A DNA stretch of 64,000 nucleotides from assembly GCA_946478665.1 (NCBI GenBank), contig CAMLCZ010000004.1:124001-188000 (forward strand). The letters run 5' to 3'. The notes under the pieces are model-generated. The model saw only the letters and a list, made by a program, of their open reading frames with translations. It had not been told where the DNA came from and did not search any database. Below, one piece after another: positions 21,657 through 30,625 of this stretch (its first letter is position 1; each line of letters begins with the position of its first letter). This DNA comes from an uncultured Bartonella sp. GTDB taxonomy: Bacteria > Pseudomonadota > Alphaproteobacteria > Rhizobiales > Rhizobiaceae. A program made the translations under genes and the position numbers.

Positions 21657-22558
21657 TGTCAGATAAAGATACCCTTCTTAATATTCAACATTTGCGTATG
21701 GAATTCGGTGGTCTTGTTGCTGTTGATGATCTTAGCTTCGATGTTGAGCGCGGAAAGATTACCGCATTGATAGGTCCCAATGGTGCTGGTAAAACAACTG
21801 TATTTAATTGTATTACAGGGTTTTACCGCCCAACAGGCGGAATGCTTTCACTGCATACAAAACATGATAAAACATTTTTGTTGGAGCGACTTTCTGACTA
21901 TGAAATTACCAAAAAAGCAAAAGTTGCCAGAACATTTCAGAATATCCGTTTGTTTACTGGCTTGACTGTTTTGGAAAATCTGCTTGTTGCTCAGCATAAT
22001 GATTTAATGCGGGCATCAGGTATGACCATTTTTGGTCTTCTAGGATTGCCGTCCTATAAGCATGCAGCTGCTAAAGCAATTGATAAAGCACGTTTATGGC
22101 TAGAAAAAATTAATCTTATTGATCGGGCAGATGATCCTGCAGGAGATCTTCCTTATGGTGATCAGAGGCGTCTTGAAATTGCCCGTGCAATGTGTACTGG
22201 GCCTGAATTACTATGCTTGGATGAACCCGCAGCTGGATTGAATCCGAAAGAATCATTGGAACTCAACGAGTTGCTTTTGCATATTCGTGATGTTGAACAT
22301 ACATCTGTTCTTCTTATTGAGCATGATATGTCTGTTGTTATGGAAATATCAGATCATGTCGTTGTTCTAGAATATGGCTCAAAGATTTCTGACGGTACAC
22401 CTGAAATGGTGAAAAATGATCCGAAAGTTATTGCCGCATATCTCGGTGTTGAAGATGATGATGCTTCAACTGTCGGCGAAAATGACCAGAGTGCTAAAGA
22501 CAAGGGTACGGTTGATCCTCAACCTAATAATATGGCAGCAACAAAGGAAGGACAATGA
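21656..22558 (+). CDS. livG: Branched-chain amino acid ABC transporter ATPase LivG
   Basis: A 300-residue ATP-binding subunit. Walker A GPNGAGKTT is near residues 40-48, the signature region is PYGDQRRLEIARA, and Walker B LLCLDEPAAGLNP is followed by the H-loop IEHDM. The C-terminal 35 residues are an acidic, low-complexity tail beyond the usual LivG end. The start overlaps the livM stop by one base (TAATG) and the stop overlaps livF by 4 bases, so all subunits are translated in a coupled manner. Confidence 0.95.
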   Translation: MSDKDTLLNIQHLRMEFGGLVAVDDLSFDVERGKITALIGPNGAGKTTVFNCITGFYRPTGGMLSLHTKHDKTFLLERLSDYEITKKAKVARTFQNIRLFTGLTVLENLLVAQHNDLMRASGMTIFGLLGLPSYKHAAAKAIDKARLWLEKINLIDRADDPAGDLPYGDQRRLEIARAMCTGPELLCLDEPAAGLNPKESLELNELLLHIRDVEHTSVLLIEHDMSVVMEISDHVVVLEYGSKISDGTPEMVKNDPKVIAAYLGVEDDDASTVGENDQSAKDKGTVDPQPNNMAATKEGQ

Positions 22559-23292
22559 TGTCTGAACAAAGGCAAGCCCTTCTCAAAATTGAAGATGTAG
22601 AAACATATTATGGCGCAATACAAGCTTTGCGCGGTGTGAATGTTGAAGTACGCCAAGGCGAGATTGTGACTCTTATTGGTGCCAATGGTGCTGGAAAATC
22701 AACGTTGATGATGACAGTCTTCGGCAAGCCGCGTGCTAGAAATGGCCGAATTGTTTTTGATGGGCAAGATATTACCAATATGGATACCCATGAAATTGCT
22801 CGGCTTCGCATCGCACAATCACCTGAGGGGCGGAGAATTTTCCCTCGGATGACAGTGATGGAAAATTTACAGATGGGCGCAAGCCTCGATAATCTGAAAT
22901 ATTTCGACGAAGATGTCGAAAAAATGTTCACTTTATTTCCACGGCTAAAAGAACGAATTCATCAAAGGGGTGGCACACTTTCTGGTGGTGAGCAACAAAT
23001 GTTGGCAATAGCACGTGCACTTATGGCGCGTCCTCGCTTACTTATGCTGGATGAACCCTCTTTAGGTTTGGCTCCTATAATCGTAAAACAGATATTTGAA
23101 GCTATTGATATTCTAAATAAAGAAACTGGTTTGACCGTTTTTCTTGTCGAACAAAATGCTTTTGGTGCGTTAAAATTAGCGCATCGGGGATATGTTCTCG
23201 TAAATGGTCAGGTAACAATGAGTGGAAGTGGTCAAGAGCTCTTGGCTGATCCAAAAGTTCGAGCCGCATATCTGGAAGGCGGTAGACATTGA
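22555..23292 (+). CDS. livF: Branched-chain amino acid ABC transporter ATPase LivF
   Basis: A 245-residue ATP-binding subunit that pairs with LivG. Walker A GANGAGKST, the signature LSGGEQQMLAIARAL and Walker B LLMLDEPSLGLAP are all intact. Two adjacent ATGs (22555 and 22558) could start it; the first overlaps the livG stop. It ends 60 bases before the small membrane protein gene. Confidence 0.95.
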   Translation: MMSEQRQALLKIEDVETYYGAIQALRGVNVEVRQGEIVTLIGANGAGKSTLMMTVFGKPRARNGRIVFDGQDITNMDTHEIARLRIAQSPEGRRIFPRMTVMENLQMGASLDNLKYFDEDVEKMFTLFPRLKERIHQRGGTLSGGEQQMLAIARALMARPRLLMLDEPSLGLAPIIVKQIFEAIDILNKETGLTVFLVEQNAFGALKLAHRGYVLVNGQVTMSGSGQELLADPKVRAAYLEGGRH

Positions 23293-23351
23293 TGATGACA
23301 AATGCACTTTGTGCCTTTTATTTTGTCAATGCTTAAGGAGTGAATAAGGCT

Positions 23352-23699
23352 ATGCAAGGCATTATTTATGAAGAATCGTCTTTTTATGTTTTTATTCTCG
23401 TTACATGTATTCTAGGTGGTTGGGCTGCATGGATGACAGGTCGTGCTTGTGCGTTGACATGGAAAAAACTGGCAATGGCTATTGTTTACATGGTTCCGCT
23501 TGCCGCAGCTATTCGATTTATCCATTATATTCCGCCATTTAATGGCACATTGCTTTCGCTACAGTTTTACTTGGTCGATCTTATAGTATTAATTATTTTT
23601 TCCTGTCTGGGCTTTCAATATACGCGAACGAGACAAATGGTAAGACAATATAGTTGGATATACCAAAAGTCTTCTCCATTTACTTGGCGTCATAAATAA
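23352..23699 (+). CDS. Small membrane protein of the liv locus (DUF6867-like)
   Basis: A 115-residue protein with three likely membrane helices at about residues 12-30, 38-57 and 68-90, and a basic C-terminal tail. A gene of this size and pattern sits between livF and livJ in several Rhizobiales, annotated as DUF6867. I assign the family from position and appearance only. ATG 23352 has AAGGAG 11 bases upstream, while GTG 23340 overlaps that site and is less likely. It may help assemble or regulate the Liv permease, but nothing in the sequence shows a mechanism. Confidence 0.65.
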   Translation: MQGIIYEESSFYVFILVTCILGGWAAWMTGRACALTWKKLAMAIVYMVPLAAAIRFIHYIPPFNGTLLSLQFYLVDLIVLIIFSCLGFQYTRTRQMVRQYSWIYQKSSPFTWRHK

Positions 23700-23769
23700 A
23701 TACATGATACATAAAGTAATCTATTAAAAGCTTTCATAATGAATATAAAGCAAATAAAGGAGAGGGAAG

Positions 23770-24888
23770 ATGTTTAATCGATTGCTTGTGACTGTTGCAT
23801 CAATAGGCATTTTATCATGTTGTTCAGCTGCTTGGGCGGACATAAAAATTGGTGTAGCTATTCCCGTAACAGGGCCTAGTGCTGCTATCGGTGCCCAAAT
23901 TCAGCATGGCGCTGAAATGGCCGTTAAAAATATTAATGATAAAGGTGGTATCAACGGCGAAAAGCTTGTTCTTGATATCGTGGATGATGCATCCGATCCT
24001 AAGCAAGCCGTATCTGGTGCAAATAAACTTGCTGGAGAAGGTGTCCAGTTTGTTGTTGCGCATTATAATTCTGGTGCAGCGCTCCCTGCAGCAAGTGTAT
24101 ATGATGAAAATGGTATATTGGCCATGTCTCCGGGGGTTACCAATCCCAAGTTAACGGAAAGTGGCTATCCGCTACAATTTCGCGTTTGTGGTCGTGATGA
24201 TACGCAAGGAGCTTTTGCTGCTGAATATATAAAAAAGCATTATCCTGATCCAAAAGTTATGATTATTCATGACAAAACAGCTTATGGGATGGGATTGGCC
24301 GAAGAAGTTAAGAAAACTCTCAACAAACTTGGAATAAAAGAACTCAGTTTCGATGGGGTCAATGTAGAAGATAGAGATTTTTCTGCGATAGTTGCCAAAA
24401 TTAAGCAAAGTGAAGCGAATGTCGTCTATTTTGGCGGGCTCTATACTCCAGCTGGTTTGCTTCTACGTCAAATGGCCGAACAGAAAATAAAACCTCAATT
24501 TATTAGTGGTGATGCCATTACGAGTAATGAGCTGGCGGCAACAGCACAAGATGGTGTGATTGGTGTACTAAATACATTCAATGCTGATCCACGCGCAAAT
24601 CCTGATAATGCAGAACTTGTAAAAGACTTCCGGGACAGTGGTTTTGAACCTGAAGCTTTCACTCTATACGCCTATGCTGTCGTGCAGCTTTTTTCATATG
24701 GCATTGCTGAAGAAGGAAATGACCCTCAAAAAGTTGCGGAATATCTGAAAACAAAGGGACCATTTAAAACGGTTTTAGGTAATATCGAGTTCAATGATAA
24801 AGGGGATCCGAAAGAAGGCGGTTTTGTCATGAACCGTTGGTATAAAACTTCTGACGGAAGTTATAATTATAGCGAAGCTAAAGACTAA
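23770..24888 (+). CDS. livJ: Branched-chain amino acid-binding periplasmic protein LivJ
   Basis: A 372-residue type I periplasmic binding protein. Residues 1-23 form a signal peptide with cleavage after the AWA motif, and the mature chain starts DIKIGVAIPVTGPSA, the standard LivJ N-terminus. Two lobes follow, with IVDDASDPKQAV and a second-lobe YGG segment. AAAGGAGAGGG precedes the ATG. It delivers the amino acid to LivHM. It is last in the operon and is followed by a strong terminator. Ligand range (leucine, isoleucine, valine, possibly others) is inferred from the family. Confidence 0.94.
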   Translation: MFNRLLVTVASIGILSCCSAAWADIKIGVAIPVTGPSAAIGAQIQHGAEMAVKNINDKGGINGEKLVLDIVDDASDPKQAVSGANKLAGEGVQFVVAHYNSGAALPAASVYDENGILAMSPGVTNPKLTESGYPLQFRVCGRDDTQGAFAAEYIKKHYPDPKVMIIHDKTAYGMGLAEEVKKTLNKLGIKELSFDGVNVEDRDFSAIVAKIKQSEANVVYFGGLYTPAGLLLRQMAEQKIKPQFISGDAITSNELAATAQDGVIGVLNTFNADPRANPDNAELVKDFRDSGFEPEAFTLYAYAVVQLFSYGIAEEGNDPQKVAEYLKTKGPFKTVLGNIEFNDKGDPKEGGFVMNRWYKTSDGSYNYSEAKD

Positions 24889-24895
24889 ATTAGTG

Positions 24896-24928
24896 AAAGA
24901 GCACTCTGAAATTAGAGTGCTCTTTTAA
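24896..24928. terminator. Bidirectional terminator between livJ and the YqjD-like gene
   Basis: A 12-bp perfect stem (AAAGAGCACTCT at 24896-24907 and AGAGTGCTCTTT at 24914-24925) with a 6-base loop is followed by T-rich sequence on the plus strand and preceded by A-rich sequence, so it can serve both convergent genes. Confidence 0.85.
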
Positions 24929-24948
24929 TTTAATTCGTTAGCTGTAGA

Positions 24949-25230
24949 TTATAATTTTCGTAATAACAAATACGCAGCCAAGCTAAGACCAATAACTACA
25001 GCAAGTGATGTTTTTGGATTTTCTTTTGCTTTTTCCTTCACATTGCTCGCATGTTCACTAACGCAATCAAGCGCCTGGTGGCCTTTTTCTTTGATCGTAT
25101 CAGTTATGTCAGCCATATCAATGTCGGACCAGCTCGTTTTTCCGGTTAATGATGCAAGCTCGGCTTTTAATTCAGCAATACGTTTATGCGCTTTAGAACT
25201 AATGTCAGAATCACTTTGAAATAACGCCAT
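24949..25230 (-). CDS. YqjD/ElaB-like membrane-anchored protein (DUF883 type)
   Basis: A 93-residue protein built of an amphipathic helical region (about residues 10-65, rich in Lys, Glu and Ala) and a single C-terminal membrane helix (AVVIGLSLAAYLLL) ending in RKL. This layout matches the DUF883/YqjD/ElaB group, small inner-membrane proteins that in E. coli tether ribosomes in stationary phase. The start ATG 25230 has AAGAGG about 7 bases upstream on the minus strand; the longer frame to 25257 is unsupported. An exact EcfG-type promoter motif lies 66-90 bases upstream, so induction by the general stress response is likely. The ribosome-binding role is known only for E. coli relatives. Confidence 0.75.
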   Translation of the reverse strand: MALFQSDSDISSKAHKRIAELKAELASLTGKTSWSDIDMADITDTIKEKGHQALDCVSEHASNVKEKAKENPKTSLAVVIGLSLAAYLLLRKL

Positions 25231-25295
25231 TTTTTTTCCTCTTGCCAACGGTCTCATTGATATAAAATAAGGCCAATATTTTCTGATATGTTCTT

Positions 25296-25320
25296 AACGT
25301 CTGATCGAACAATTAGTTCC
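25296..25320 (-). promoter_or_regulatory. EcfG-type (general stress) promoter before the YqjD-like gene
   Basis: Reading the minus strand, GGAAC (25320-25316) is followed by exactly 16 bases and CGTT (25299-25296). This is the published alphaproteobacterial EcfG/RpoE4 consensus GGAAC-N16-17-CGTT. The expected transcription start would be near 25288, giving a leader of roughly 58 bases to ATG 25230. Confidence 0.75.
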
Positions 25321-25563
25321 TTATTCAATTGCTAAGAAGCTCCGATAACGGAGAAAATATCATCGTGGATAATGAAAACTGGCAAGATTGATATAGATTT
25401 TATAAATGATGAGACTATGAGTTATTCGTTTAATAAGAGCAGGAAACCGCTACACAGATGTTAAATATAATAAAATGCGACATGACCATGAAATAACGAT
25501 TGGGAAAATCTATTTAAATTGATTATAAATTATCAAAACGTTTGTTGAGATTTTTAAGTGAAG

Positions 25564-26808
25564 ATGAATAAGCAATCCTATTTATCCGCCCCTTTCCCTC
25601 GTCGGCAATCAGTTGCCGTTAATGTCGGTGGCGTTATGGTCGGGGGAGATAATCCTGTAGTTGTTCAATCAATGACCAACACAGATACTGCAGATGTGGA
25701 TTCAACAGTTGCTCAAGTTGCAGCCCTTGCAAAAGCAGGCTCGGAGCTTGTGCGCATAACAGTTGATCGCGATGAATCAGCAGTAGGCGTGCCAAAGATC
25801 CGAGAACGTCTTGATAGACTTGGAATTAATGTTCCATTGATTGGAGATTTTCACTACATAGGCCATAAATTATTGGCAGAGCACCCCGATTGTGCAAAAG
25901 CCCTCGCTAAATATCGAATTAATCCCGGAAATGTAGGGTTTCGCGATAAGAGAGATAAACAATTCAGTGAAATTATTGAATTGGCTATTCGATATAATAA
26001 ACCTGTTCGCATTGGAGTTAACTGGGGATCTCTTGATCAGGAATTATTAACGCGGTTGATGGATGAAAATTCTGCTAAGGGCGGTCCGTTGTCTGCTGAG
26101 CAGGTCATGCATGAGGCAGTCGTGCAATCTGCACTTATTTCAGCGCATCTTGCCGAAGATATTGGGCTTACGCGAGATAAGATTATTTTGTCGGCAAAAG
26201 TAAGTCAGGTTCAAGATTTGATTTCGGTCTATACGATGCTTGCCGAACGTGGCGATTATGCTTTGCATTTAGGATTGACTGAAGCAGGTATGGGAACCAA
26301 AGGAATTGTTGCATCCTCTGCGGCTTTGGGAATTTTGTTGCAACAAGGTATTGGTGATACAATTCGTATTTCATTAACTCCTGAGCCAGGAGGAGATAGA
26401 AGTAGAGAAGTGCAAGTGGCACAGGAATTACTACAAGTTATGGGCTTTAGACAATTTATTCCTATTGTTGCAGCTTGTCCGGGATGTGGGCGCACAACGT
26501 CGACAGTTTTCCAAGAATTAGCCCAAAAAATTCAAAGTGATATACGCAGAAATATGCCTATATGGCGTGAAAAATATCCTGGTGTCGAGCAACTGAATGT
26601 TGCTGTTATGGGATGCATAGTGAATGGACCTGGTGAATCTAAGCACGCAGATATTGGTATTTCTCTTCCTGGTACAGGAGAAACACCGGCTGCTCCGGTC
26701 TTTATCGATGGCGAGAAAGTTAAAACTTTAAGGGGCAAAAATATTGCTGAAGAGTTTGAACAGATGGTAGCCGAGTATATTGAAAATCGATTTAAGCGTG
26801 CAGAGTAA
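25564..26808 (+). CDS. ispG: 4-hydroxy-3-methylbut-2-en-1-yl diphosphate synthase
   Basis: A 414-residue iron-sulphur enzyme (GcpE) that converts methylerythritol cyclodiphosphate to HMBPP in the MEP isoprenoid pathway. The [4Fe-4S] ligands are visible as Cys305 and Cys308 in CPGCGRTTS and Cys351 in [10 protein letters not shown]; the nearby Glu358 is the usual fourth ligand. The N-terminal TIM-barrel part contains [15 protein letters not shown] 25564 was chosen; GTG 25558 is also in frame. It supplies precursors for the farnesyl diphosphate synthase encoded at 27.8 kb. A short G-rich stretch follows the stop. Confidence 0.96.
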   Translation: MNKQSYLSAPFPRRQSVAVNVGGVMVGGDNPVVVQSMTNTDTADVDSTVAQVAALAKAGSELVRITVDRDESAVGVPKIRERLDRLGINVPLIGDFHYIGHKLLAEHPDCAKALAKYRINPGNVGFRDKRDKQFSEIIELAIRYNKPVRIGVNWGSLDQELLTRLMDENSAKGGPLSAEQVMHEAVVQSALISAHLAEDIGLTRDKIILSAKVSQVQDLISVYTMLAERGDYALHLGLTEAGMGTKGIVASSAALGILLQQGIGDTIRISLTPEPGGDRSREVQVAQELLQVMGFRQFIPIVAACPGCGRTTSTVFQELAQKIQSDIRRNMPIWREKYPGVEQLNVAVMGCIVNGPGESKHADIGISLPGTGETPAAPVFIDGEKVKTLRGKNIAEEFEQMVAEYIENRFKRAE

Positions 26809-26916
26809 TTGGGGGGGTGGGCTTGCCTATCTGGGTAATAGGTATCTATTAGCCGTGCGTTATTACGTATAACAATATGGTGTTAGTCGTTATTTGTGAT
26901 ATACTAATATCTGTTA

Positions 26917-27525
26917 CTATTCCGTAGGCATATTATTCTCGTCATCGGTATGTATGACTATTTTACCACTACTTTTGTCTGTTAACCAAGAAACAAAATC
27001 ATCCACTTGTGCTGCTGGCAGTGTGAGAGAGAATAAGCAACCCTTGTCATCAAAAATTTGGTTTTCAATGGTTGATTGGAAATTTTTTAATTCGTTCTGC
27101 ACAATAGGGATAAGATGAAAGGGGCAATGGAAGTTTAAAGTTTTCCATTCGATAAGTTCAACTAGTTGTGCCTCTTGCAATGCTCTTGATGCACTTCCAC
27201 CGTATGCACGTACAAGACCACCAGTACCAAGTTTTATACCGCCAAACCATCGTGTCACAATTACAAGTACACGATCGCAATTGCGGCCTTCTATAGCACT
27301 TAATATTGGCTTGCCCGCAGTGCCGGTTGGTTCACCATCATCACTGAATTTATAATTTTGGCCATATTTCCAAGCAAAACAATGATGAGTAGCCACTTCA
27401 GTACGAATGGAATTGATAATTGCTTCTGCATTTTCAATCGATGTGATCGGAAAAGCACGGCATAGAAAACGGCTTTTTTTAATCTCTTCAGTAGTTTCAA
27501 TTGGCGTAGCAAGTGTGAATGGCAT
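26917..27525 (-). CDS. yigZ: YigZ/IMPACT-family protein
   Basis: A 202-residue protein of the UPF0029/IMPACT group. The signature is easy to read: KKSRFLCRAFPI near residue 17, FSDDGEPTGTAGKPIL, and VTRWFGGIKLGTGGLVRAYG. The C-terminal domain (about residues 135-195) has the ferredoxin-like fold of the family. Bacterial members bind nucleic acid or act near stalled translation, but the exact role is unsettled. It is convergent with ispG and stands alone, with 282 bases to the end of ispA. Confidence 0.9.
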   Translation of the reverse strand: MPFTLATPIETTEEIKKSRFLCRAFPITSIENAEAIINSIRTEVATHHCFAWKYGQNYKFSDDGEPTGTAGKPILSAIEGRNCDRVLVIVTRWFGGIKLGTGGLVRAYGGSASRALQEAQLVELIEWKTLNFHCPFHLIPIVQNELKNFQSTIENQIFDDKGCLFSLTLPAAQVDDFVSWLTDKSSGKIVIHTDDENNMPTE

Positions 27526-27807
27526 TGATATTTCTTAACGGCCAGTGCTTCTCAATAAGTTAGTATGCGTATCGCATTTATCAACCAAATCAAAGCGAAC
27601 TAAAACTTTTATGAGGCGATCCGTGGTGATAATCCCTTTGCGTAAAATCAGTGGGTTGTAATTGCTAAAGGAACAAGTGGCAAAAAATTAGAATGTTGAA
27701 TAGTTGGATATGTGTACAAAAACAATTAATGTATTATTTGCAAAGCTTCACAATCATTAATATTCCAGTATTTCGTATTAATTCGTTATCGTGACTGTTC
27801 CTCCATT

Positions 27808-28710
27808 TCAATTTTTTCTATTTGCAACAAATTCAGCTGTTTTACGCAAAATGTCAGCTTTTTTACCAAATGGGTATAACAATGTTTCAGCTTGATCAAT
27901 TAACCCAGCCAATTGACTTTTAGCCCAATCTATCCCGTGTAAAGCAACCAGCGTGGCTTTATCTGCAGTAATATCTTTACCTGCTGTTTTACCTAATGAA
28001 GCAGTATCCCCTGTAATATCAAGGATATCGTCAGCTAACTGGAAGGCTAATCCAATAGCCGCACCGAACGAGCTGAGCCTCTCACGATCCTCAGCAGTTG
28101 CATTACCTATAATAGCACCCGCTTCACATGCGTAACGGATGAGTGCACCAGTCTTCATTGCCTGTAGGGTAATAATTCCATGTTCATCTGGTTTTTGGGT
28201 TTCTGCTTGTAGATCAAGAGCCTGTCCTCCGACCATGCCTCCAATACCAGAAGCACGCGCTAAATTTCCTATGAGTGTCAGACGTGTTTTTTCGCTTAGT
28301 TCTGTTTTTTCATCAGCAAGAATATCAAACGCTAAAGTCAATAATCCATCGCCAGCCAATATGGCAGTGGCTTCATCAAATGCTTTATGGACTGTTGGCT
28401 TGCCCCGCCGTAGATCATCATTATCCATAGCGGGTAAGTCATCATGAATAAGTGAATAACAATGGATACATTCAAGAGCAGCACCAACACGTTGGGCAGT
28501 TTGATAATTGGCGTCAAAAAGAGCGGCAGTTTGAATAACTAAAAAGGGACGTAAGCGTTTCCCACCGTTAAGAACACCATGACGCATTGCCGCAAGAAGA
28601 CGTTCAGGACGGGTAATTTCACCTGCTTCAACATGTTCGCTTAAAAGTGTATTTAACAATTCGCCAATTTGTCGTGCATTTTCTGACAATATATTACTAA
28701 AATCTTCCAT
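27808..28710 (-). CDS. ispA: Farnesyl diphosphate synthase (short-chain polyprenyl synthase)
   Basis: A 300-residue all-helical prenyltransferase that condenses IPP with DMAPP and GPP. The first aspartate-rich motif DDLPAMDNDD is at residues 90-99 and the second, DDILD, at 227-231. GGKRLRP at 49-55 is the IPP site. The Cys-Tyr pair upstream of the first motif (CYSLIHDD) and the two-residue spacing are typical of bacterial type II FPP synthases. It is divergent from mtgA with 96 bases between. Farnesyl rather than geranylgeranyl product is inferred from these residues. Confidence 0.93.
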   Translation of the reverse strand: MEDFSNILSENARQIGELLNTLLSEHVEAGEITRPERLLAAMRHGVLNGGKRLRPFLVIQTAALFDANYQTAQRVGAALECIHCYSLIHDDLPAMDNDDLRRGKPTVHKAFDEATAILAGDGLLTLAFDILADEKTELSEKTRLTLIGNLARASGIGGMVGGQALDLQAETQKPDEHGIITLQAMKTGALIRYACEAGAIIGNATAEDRERLSSFGAAIGLAFQLADDILDITGDTASLGKTAGKDITADKATLVALHGIDWAKSQLAGLIDQAETLLYPFGKKADILRKTAEFVANRKN

Positions 28711-28806
28711 TCAGTATTCCCTTTATCTTTGATAGATGGCATGAACCAACCGATCGGTATCGTCAACACTTTGTATTAGATGGCGAAAACACGAGGGGCT
28801 TAATTA

Positions 28807-29514
28807 TTGACAGAAATCAATGAACAGATGGACTCATGTTCAGTTAATTGGCGATCAACGATTCGCTATGTTCTATATTTTTTATTGTTTCTTGCAATCT
28901 TTCCAATCTTGATGATGATAGTCTACGGTCTTCCTTTCGTTCATCCAGTATCAACTTTGATGGTCAAAGATATTGTTACATTGAACACTTATAAGCGGGA
29001 ATGGGTTGACTTTGAAGATATTTCGCCAAATTTGATATATGCTGTGGTGATGTCGGAAGATGGCCAGTTTTGTGCGCATAATGGTGTTGATTGGTATGCT
29101 TTAAAAGCTGTTTTAACCCAAGATGGAGGTCCAACACGTGGTGCATCGACGATTACGATGCAAACAATCAAAAATCTTTTTCTCTGGCACGATCGTTCCT
29201 ATCTACGTAAAGGGCTTGAAATTCCGTATGCTGTAACTGCCGATCTAATTTTATCAAAAAAGCGTATTCTCGAAATATATCTTAATATGGCAGAGTGGGG
29301 ACCCGGTATTTATGGTGTCGAAGCAGCATCTCAATATTTTTTTAAAAAATCAGCAAAAAATCTAACACGACGGCAAGCGGCTTATTTAGCTATAACGTTG
29401 CCGAGTCCTAAAATACGTAAGCCGAACCGTCCGACTAATAATTTGGTGTTATTGGCACAGCTGATTGAAAAACGTGTCCGTCAATCCGAGCCTTATACAC
29501 AGTGCCTGCGTTAA
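28807..29514 (+). CDS. mtgA: Monofunctional peptidoglycan glycosyltransferase
   Basis: A 235-residue inner-membrane enzyme that polymerises lipid II into glycan chains. One membrane helix lies at about residues 20-42. The GT51 domain follows with catalytic Glu84 in SEDGQF, and RGASTITMQ at 111-119 and KKRILEIYLN at 151-160 are the conserved GT51 motifs. No transpeptidase domain is attached. The likely start is TTG 28807, which has GAGGGG 8 bases upstream; ATG 28828 is an alternative. The product uses undecaprenyl-linked substrate that depends on the neighbouring ispA pathway. Confidence 0.94.
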   Translation: MTEINEQMDSCSVNWRSTIRYVLYFLLFLAIFPILMMIVYGLPFVHPVSTLMVKDIVTLNTYKREWVDFEDISPNLIYAVVMSEDGQFCAHNGVDWYALKAVLTQDGGPTRGASTITMQTIKNLFLWHDRSYLRKGLEIPYAVTADLILSKKRILEIYLNMAEWGPGIYGVEAASQYFFKKSAKNLTRRQAAYLAITLPSPKIRKPNRPTNNLVLLAQLIEKRVRQSEPYTQCLR

Positions 29515-29711
29515 AACGTTAATTGGTATATCGAAATAGAACCGATTTTCAGGCAACTAGATATAATTTGCTTAAAAAAATATCGTTGAAGACTGGTCAA
29601 AAGCTCATAAGCAGTGTATAGGCTCACCAAACCTTCTATAATTTTGTCTGTTAAAATAACTTGATAGTTATGCTGGCAGGCGTTTTAAAAGCGAATTTGG
29701 AGTTTAATTCC

Positions 29712-29891
29712 ATGGCTGTACCTAAACGAAAAACATCTCCGTCAAAGCGCGGTATGCGTCGTTCGGCTGATGCTCTCAAGTCACCGACATATATCGAGGA
29801 CAAGAATTCTGGTGAACTTCGTCGTCCACACCATATCGATTTGAAAACCGGTATGTATCGTGGTCGTCAGGTTTTGACACCAAAAGACTAA
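29712..29891 (+). CDS. rpmF: Ribosomal protein L32 (cysteine-free form)
   Basis: A 59-residue 50S subunit protein beginning [18 protein letters not shown], the standard L32 start. Zinc-binding forms carry two CxxC pairs in the C-terminal half; this one has no cysteine. GGAG lies 9 bases before ATG 29712. The longer frame from 29661 adds non-family residues. A compact terminator follows. It is transcribed alone, as is common in Rhizobiales. Confidence 0.95.
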   Translation: MAVPKRKTSPSKRGMRRSADALKSPTYIEDKNSGELRRPHHIDLKTGMYRGRQVLTPKD

Positions 29892-29913
29892 TTCAGATAT
29901 TAGTTTAATATCA

Positions 29914-29940
29914 AAGACCGGCTTTATGCCGGTTTTTTTG
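29914..29940 (+). terminator. Rho-independent terminator after rpmF
   Basis: ACCGGC at 29917-29922 and GCCGGT at 29928-29933 form the stem with loop TTTAT, followed by seven Ts and flanked by an A-T extension. Confidence 0.9.
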
Positions 29941-30455
29941 TATACTCATTGTCCAGTCTTTTTGTGTTTATTCTAAAAAAGTTAGTCAAGCTTACCTTTT
30001 AGCGCTTCTGAAGGCTTGTTTGTGTTGCTGCTATTCTAATGACAGTGATTGAGTTTTACATCGATAAATCGGGTAATTGTAACTTCATTGAAGACGGCTA
30101 TACCCTTTATGATTGTTATCATGAGCGATCATTTCAATGCTGAGCTGACACTTTATGTGCGAAATTAGTGTGAGAACAATTCGAAGATGATTCGTTTTGT
30201 TGTGATATTTGTACGATCACTACATCCTTACTTACTCAACGTGTAATCGGTGGCAGGGAAAATCACCTTGAGATGCTCTTCTTGATGACAATATTATGCA
30301 AGATCCGTTTCAAACAAAAGCATTAATGCGATGTTCTACTTCAACATTAAATGACAGGAGTTTTTGCTAAAGTTCTCCTTTGCCATCTAAATATAATGGA
30401 TATCGCTAAATGAAATAACTAAATGTAGTAAGAACATAAGAAGAACATATTGATG

Positions 30456-30473
30456 TCAGCGATTCGTCGCTGA
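30456..30473 (+). other. Hairpin with TTCG tetraloop
   Basis: TCAGCGA (30456-30462), TTCG, TCGCTGA (30467-30473) form a perfect 7-bp stem. UUCG loops are very stable in RNA, though the usual C-G closing pair is replaced by A-T. No T run follows, so it is not a typical terminator. Confidence 0.5.
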
Positions 30474-30549
30474 TTCGTTCCGTTGCTGTTCTAAAGGTTA
30501 AACTTTATAGTTAATTTCTTGTGAATGAAAGAACTTGTGCGTTTTCTAT

Positions 30550-30585
30550 AAGGAACTAATCCATAATAAAGGAACTAATCCATAA
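30550..30585 (+). repeat. Tandem 17-base repeat upstream of the helicase gene
   Basis: AAGGAACTAATCCATAA occurs at 30550-30566 and again at 30569-30585, a period of 19 bases with no mismatch. It lies 41 bases before the helicase start codon, within its probable leader or promoter. Confidence 0.8.
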
Positions 30586-30625
30586 CGTGTAATTTGGACT
30601 TACAGATTTTTACTTGGAGTAAGTG

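Larger units (their letters stand above)
29941..30625. other. Large intergenic region before the Suv3-like helicase
   Basis: The longest gene-free stretch in the window, about 685 bases. It contains a hairpin with a TTCG loop (30456-30473), a 17-base tandem repeat (30550-30585) and a 34-codon frame at 30039-30143 that reads MTVIEFYIDKSG at its start but has no ribosome-binding site. I see no tRNA. It may hold a small RNA, a decayed gene or a long 5' leader. Confidence 0.5.

Noticed and set aside
27526-27807. Possible tRNA or attachment site between yigZ and ispA
   Set aside because: No T-loop sequence, acceptor pairing or direct repeat could be found. It appears to be plain intergenic DNA.
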